This document shows positions 59,401 through 64,000 of a stretch of 64,000 nt of DNA, piece after piece (position 1 is the first letter of the stretch; the number at the start of each line of letters is the position of its first letter). The notes below the pieces were generated by a model that saw nothing but the letters and a program-made list of their open reading frames with translations, was not told where the DNA came from and did not search any database. Source of the DNA: Mya arenaria (Eukaryota > Mollusca > Bivalvia > Myida > Myidae). A program made the position numbers and the translations under genes. Location: assembly GCF_026914265.1 (NCBI RefSeq), contig NC_069124.1, positions 20,129,648-20,193,647 of the forward strand. The letters are read 5' to 3'.

Positions 59401-62400
59401 CTGACCGTTGCAAATGGGTACCAGTGCTAGTAAGGGGCTCTGTTTGCTGACCGTTGAAAATGGATTCCAGTGTTAGTAAGGGCCTATGTTTGCTGACCGC
59501 TGCAAATGGATACCAGTGCTAGTAAGGTACTCTGTTTGGTGACCGCTGCAAATGGATTCCAGTGTTAGTAAGGGCCTATGTTTGCTGTCCGCTGCAAATG
59601 GATACCAGTGTTAGTAAGGGGCTCTGTTTGCTGACCGTTGAAAATGGATACCAGTGTTAGTAAGGGGCTCTGTTTCCTGACCGTTGCAAATGGGTACCAG
59701 TGTTAGTAAGGGGCTCTGTTTTTTAGACCGTTGCAAATGGGTACCAGTGTTAGTAAGGGGCTCTGTTTGCTGACCGTTGCAAATGGGTACCAGTGTTAGT
59801 AAGGGGCTCTGTTTGCTGACCGTTGCAAATGGATACCAGTGTTAGTAAGAGGCTCTGTTTGCTGACCGTTGAAAATGGATACCAGTGTTAGTAAGGGGCT
59901 CTGTTTTCTGACCGTTGCAAATGGATACCAGTGTTAGTAAGGGGCTATGTTTTCTGACCGTTGCAAATGGATTCCAGTGCTAGTAAGGGACTCTGTTTGC
60001 TGACCGTTGAAAATGGATACCAGTGCTAGTAAGGGGCTCTGTTTGCTGACCGTTGAAAATTGGTACCAGTGCTAGTAAGGGCCTATGTTTGCTGACCGCT
60101 GCAAATGGATACCAGTGTTAGTAAGGGGCTCTGTTTGCTGACCGTTGAAAATGGGTACCAGTGTTAGTAAGGGGCTCTGTTTGCTGACCGTTGCAAATGG
60201 ATACCAGTGTTAGTAAGGGGCTCTGTTTGCTGACCGTTGCAAATGGATACCAGTGTTAGTAAGGGGCTCTGTTTGCTGACCGTTGAAAATGAATACCAGT
60301 GTTAGTAAGGGGCTCTGTTTTCTGACCGTTGCAAATGGGTACCAGTGCTAGTAAGGGGCTATGTGTTCTGACCGCTGCAAATGGATACCAGTGCTAGTAA
60401 GGGGCTATGTTTTCTGACCGCTGCAAATGGATACCAGTGTTAGTAAGGGCCTATGTTTGCTGACCGTTGCAAATGGATTCCAGTGCTAGTAAGGGCCTAT
60501 GTTTGCTGACCACTGCAAATGGATACCAGTGCTAGTAAGGGGCTCTGTTTGCTGACCGTTGCAAATGGTTACCAGTGCTAGTAAGGGCTCTGTTTGCTGA
60601 CAGTTGCAAAGGGGAACCAGTGCTTGTAAGGGGCTCTGTTTACTGATTGTTGCAAATGGGTACCAGTGCTAGTAAGGGGCTATGTTTTCTGACCGCTGCA
60701 AATGGATACCAGTGCTAGTAAGGGGCTATGTTTTCTGACCGCTGCAAATGGATACCAGTGTTAGTAAGGGCCTATGTTTGCTGACCGTTGCAAATGGATT
60801 CCAGTGCTAGTAAGGGCCTATGTTTGCTGACCACTGCAAATGGATACCAGTGCTAGTAAGGGGCTCTGTTTGCTGACCGTTGCAAATGGTTACCAGTGCT
60901 AGTAAGGGCTCTGTTTGCTGACAGTTGCAAAGGGGAACCAGTGCTTGTAAGGGGCTCTGTTTACTGATTGTTGCAAATGGATACCAGTGCTAGTAAGGGG
61001 CTCTGTTTGCTGACCGTTGCAAATGGATACCAGTGCTAGTAAGGGCTCTGTTTGCTGACAGTTGCAAATGGATACCAGTGCTAGTAAGGGGCTCTGTTTG
61101 CTGACCGTTGAAAATGGATACCAGTGTTAGTAAGGGGCTCTGTTTTCTGACCGTTGAAAATGGTTACCAGTGTTAGTAAGGGGTTCTGATTGCTGACCGT
61201 TGAAAATGGATACCAGTGTTAGTAAGGGGCTTTGTTTTCTGACCTTTGCAAGTGGATACCAGTGCTAGTAAGGGCCTATGTTTGCTGACCGCTGCAAATG
61301 GATACCAGTGCTAGTAAGGGGTTCTGTTTGCTGACCGTTGCAAATGGATACCAGTGCTAGTAAGGTTTCTGTTTGCTGACCGTTGCAAATGGATACCAGT
61401 GTTAGTAAGGGGCTCTGTTTGCTGACCGTTGAAAATGGATACCAGTGTTAGTAAGGGGCTCTGTTTTCTGACCGTTGCAAGTGGATACCACTGCTTGTAA
61501 GGGCCTATGTTTGCTGACCGCTGCAAATGGATACCAGTGCTAGTAAGGGGCTCTGTTTGCTGACCGTTGCAAATGGATACCAGTGCTAGTAAGGGCTCTG
61601 TTTGCTGACCGTTGCAAAGGGGAACCAGTGCTTGTAAGGGGCTCTGTTTACTGATTGTTGCAAATGGATACCAGTGCTAGTAAGGGGCTCTGTTTGCTGA
61701 CTGTTGTAAAGGGGTACCAGTGCTAGTAAGGGGCTATGTCTGCTGACCGTTGCAAAGGGATACCAGTGCTAGTAAGGGGCTCTGTTTGTTGACCGTTGCA
61801 AAGGGGTATCAGTGCTAGTAAGGGGCTCTGTTTGCTGACCGTTGCAAAGGGGTACCAGTGCTAGTAAGGAGCTCTATGTACTGTCCGCTGCATAGGGGTT
61901 TCAGTGCTACTAAGGGGCTCTGTATTCTGACCGTTGCAAAGGGGTACCAATGCTAGTAAGGGGCTCTGTTTGCTGACCGCTGCAAATGGATACCAGTGCT
62001 AGTAAGAGGCTCTGTTTGCTGACCGTTGCAAATGGATACCAGTGCTACTAAGGGGCTATGTCTGCTGACTGCTGCAAATGGATACCAGTGCTAGTAAGGG
62101 ACTCTGTTTGCTGACCGTTCCAAAGGGGTACCAGTGCTAGTAAGGGGCTATGTCTGCTTACCGTTGCAAGGGGATACCAGTGCTAGTAAGGGGCTCTGTT
62201 TGCTGACCGCTTCAAAGGGGTATCAGTGCTAGTAAGGGACTCTGTTTTCTGACCGATTCAACGGGGTACCGTGCTAGTAAGGGGCTCTGTCTGCTGACCG
62301 CTGGAAAAGGTGTACTGTGCTAGTAAGGGGCTCTGTCTGCTGACCGCTGGAAAAGGGGTACCAGTGCTGGTAAGGGGCTATGTCTGCTTACCGCTGCAAA

Positions 62401-62828
62401 GGGGTATCAGTGCTAGTAAGGGGCTCTGTTTGCTGACCGTTGCAAAGGGGTACCAGTGCTAGTGTGGGGCTCTGTCTTCTGACCGCTGCAAAGTGTTATT
62501 AGTGCTGGTAAGGGGGCTCTGTTTTTTGACCGCTTCAACGGGGTACCGTGCTATTAAGGGGCTCTGTCTGCTGACCGCTGGAAAAGGTGTACAGTGCTAG
62601 TAAGGGGCTCTGTCTGCTGACCGCTGAAAAAGGGGTACCAGTGCAAGTAAGGGGCTATGTCTGCTTACCGCTGCAAAGGGGTTCCAGTGCTAGTAAGGGA
62701 CTCTGTTTTCTGGCCGCTGCAAAGAGGTTTCAGTGCTAGTAAGAGTCTCTGTCTTTTGACCGCTGCAAAAGGGTACCAGTGCCAATAATGGGCTCTGTCT
62801 TCCATTAACCACAAAGGTTACCAGTAAG
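53450..62828. repeat. Giant 46-bp minisatellite, about 204 units
   Basis: Unit pattern: ctagtaaggggctctgtttg, then ctgaccgttgcaaatggata, then ccagtg. Several variant classes differ at the ttgct/tttct/cttct position and in the gcatagggg / gaaaatgga / gaaattaga / gcaaatggg block. The array is about 9.4 kb. The middle shows a higher-order repeat of 30 units: 'agcaaggggctctgtcttct' occurs at 54,601, 55,981, 57,268 and 58,647, spacings 1,380, 1,287 and 1,379 bp. A separate block of about 320 bp is duplicated at 60,358 and 60,677. The right edge has more diverged units. The 46-bp length is not a multiple of three and no frame stays open, so it is not coding. Confidence 0.97.
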
Positions 62829-64000
62829 AGTTTATGTAGAGTAAACGGACTTAAGAGTGCATCATTCAGACTTTATGTTGTTGTTTTTTTCGAGCATTAA
62901 TAACGTTGTATTATCTTAGGCCAACAGTTTCCAATACAAGGTCCGCATTTATTAAACCTCCTAGCACGATAAAGATCTGGTTCGCGTAAGAGCATCGCTG
63001 TATGTGCACCATCAGAAATCAACTCGATATTGTTATATTTAATTTGTCTGACTACATTTTTCATTTCTAAATAAGCCTAGATTGTTCTTAAGTGCCGTTT
63101 ACTGTACAAAAGTGGTTCGGTGTGGCAAAGGCGTTCTGATACCAACACTGACTCAAAGGGGACTGATACTTGAAACAATACAAACCGTTCTAAGGGCAAT
63201 TTAAGCAAATGGGTGTCTTGCAATTGATCAATATTTCCATATGCACCAACTTAGTTATGACATTATACTTGCCGTCGGCGGCGTCATTATGTGCGTAAAT
63301 TTAACCTACGCCACATCATCAAAGCCTTTCATGATACTGAAACGAAACCTGGTACGCCTGTTTCAAGCGATTTTGGTAACATGCTTGCATGGCACATAAC
63401 CGTGCCATTTATAATTATAATAATTTATGCTCCCTTTTCGACTAAAATAGATGAGGGTTTATTGGTCATTCTCACTAGCATATTTATCAACTGCAGCATG
63501 AAACTGTCGGACGTTGACAAAGCTAGGATCGTCTTGATGAACAGGAGCACAGAGAAGGTTGTATGTAATTCATAGAAATCTTGTCTTAAGCTTGATTTTA
63601 AAAAAACTTGTGTGACGATTCTTCGACCCTAACCTATCACATATGGACACCGGTGTTTTGACGTAAGTACGAGCGTATATTATCATTTCCAAAATCATCG
63701 CTGTGCCATTGCAGGTGACTGAAAGACAGGGGCGATATTTCCTTGTGTCTTGTATTAAGATGAAAAGGTTACGCAGACAATCGCAGTACAGCAACTGAGT
63801 AGAAAATCGCCAAAATTACGCTTAGAAGAAGTTGCGAGTTGTAATCATTGTGATTAAAATACATATTCAATAATAACTGTTTTATTGAAAAGTTTATTAG
63901 CAATATCAATCAATTATTATAATTTTCGAAGCATGGTTTTTCACACGCATAAATTATAAGCGTCGTTTTACAAGCATTTTTTAACAATAAAGCCTGGAAC
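62829..64000. repeat. Second copy of the 38.9-40.2 kb segment
   Basis: Collinear and very similar to 38,930-40,200, with an offset near 23,800 bp toward the right end. It includes 'ggttcgcgtaagagcat', 'aatcaactcgatattg' and the candidate exon (63,280-63,660), which here is broken by a stop at 63,574 and a one-base insertion. It runs off the right edge of the window. Confidence 0.9.

Noticed and set aside
61311..61526. Minus-strand repetitive open frame inside the 46-bp array (GIHLQRSAN-type repeats)
   Set aside because: The unit length is not a multiple of three and the frame is open only where units happen to differ in length; it is a by-product of the minisatellite.
53450..62828. Possible centromeric satellite
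   Set aside because: Single locus of 46-bp units flanked by unique sequence and genes; a two-unit version exists nearby. It fits an expanded minisatellite better.

Overview
The window is eukaryotic: AT-rich, intron-rich, crowded with MITE-like inverted-repeat elements and with non-autonomous elements built on 150-165 bp core tandem repeats. Several of these repeats (the family ending in 'aatttctcgaaacttcttaag', the 'aaagggactagacaccagatg' family, the 'gacctagtttttgacc' family) are, from general knowledge, typical of bivalve molluscs, probably heterodonts. I cannot name a species. There is no prokaryotic gene organisation, no CRISPR array and no RNA gene that I can support.

The main genes form a tandem cluster on the minus strand that encodes proteins with the hallmarks of the mitochondria-eating protein family (MIEAP/SPATA18). 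Copy B (25,231-37,312) reconstructs as eight exons with fully compatible splice phases and an intact 682-residue frame. It has a short helical N-terminal domain starting MGxxxS, a long polar and coiled-coil exon, and the conserved C-terminal MIEAP domain. Copy A (15,486-21,163) has the same eight exons but three independent frame lesions and is probably a pseudogene. Only exon 1 of copy C is present (1,111-1,350); the rest lies beyond the left edge.

A second minus-strand family encodes a CUB-like, Thr-rich, single-pass membrane protein (41,452-46,486). Two phase-compatible terminal exons each carry their own membrane segment and cytoplasmic tail. Two further Cys-containing CUB-like exons at 51.4 and 52.3 kb probably belong to the same gene or to an upstream relative. 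A decayed copy of this gene lies at 6.7-8.7 kb. The order CUB gene - 39.5 kb segment - MIEAP gene appears twice, so the window was shaped by segmental duplication.

Layout: 0-1.35 kb MIEAP C exon 1; 2.3-6.5 kb repeats and duplicated flank; 6.7-8.7 kb CUB pseudogene; 8.8-14.8 kb mostly non-coding with one unexplained open exon at 12.2-12.6; 14.8-21.2 kb MIEAP A; 21.2-25.2 kb non-coding; 25.2-37.3 kb MIEAP B, with several mobile elements in intron 1; 37.3-41.4 kb relics, a small minisatellite and a duplicated segment; 41.4-53.1 kb CUB gene region with a LINE remnant and many MITEs; 53.45-62.83 kb a giant 46-bp minisatellite of about 204 units with higher-order structure; 62.8-64 kb a second copy of the 38.9-40.2 kb segment. 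The small minisatellite at 38.83 kb and the giant one lie at the same place in two paralogous segments, so the giant array looks like an expansion of a two-unit seed.
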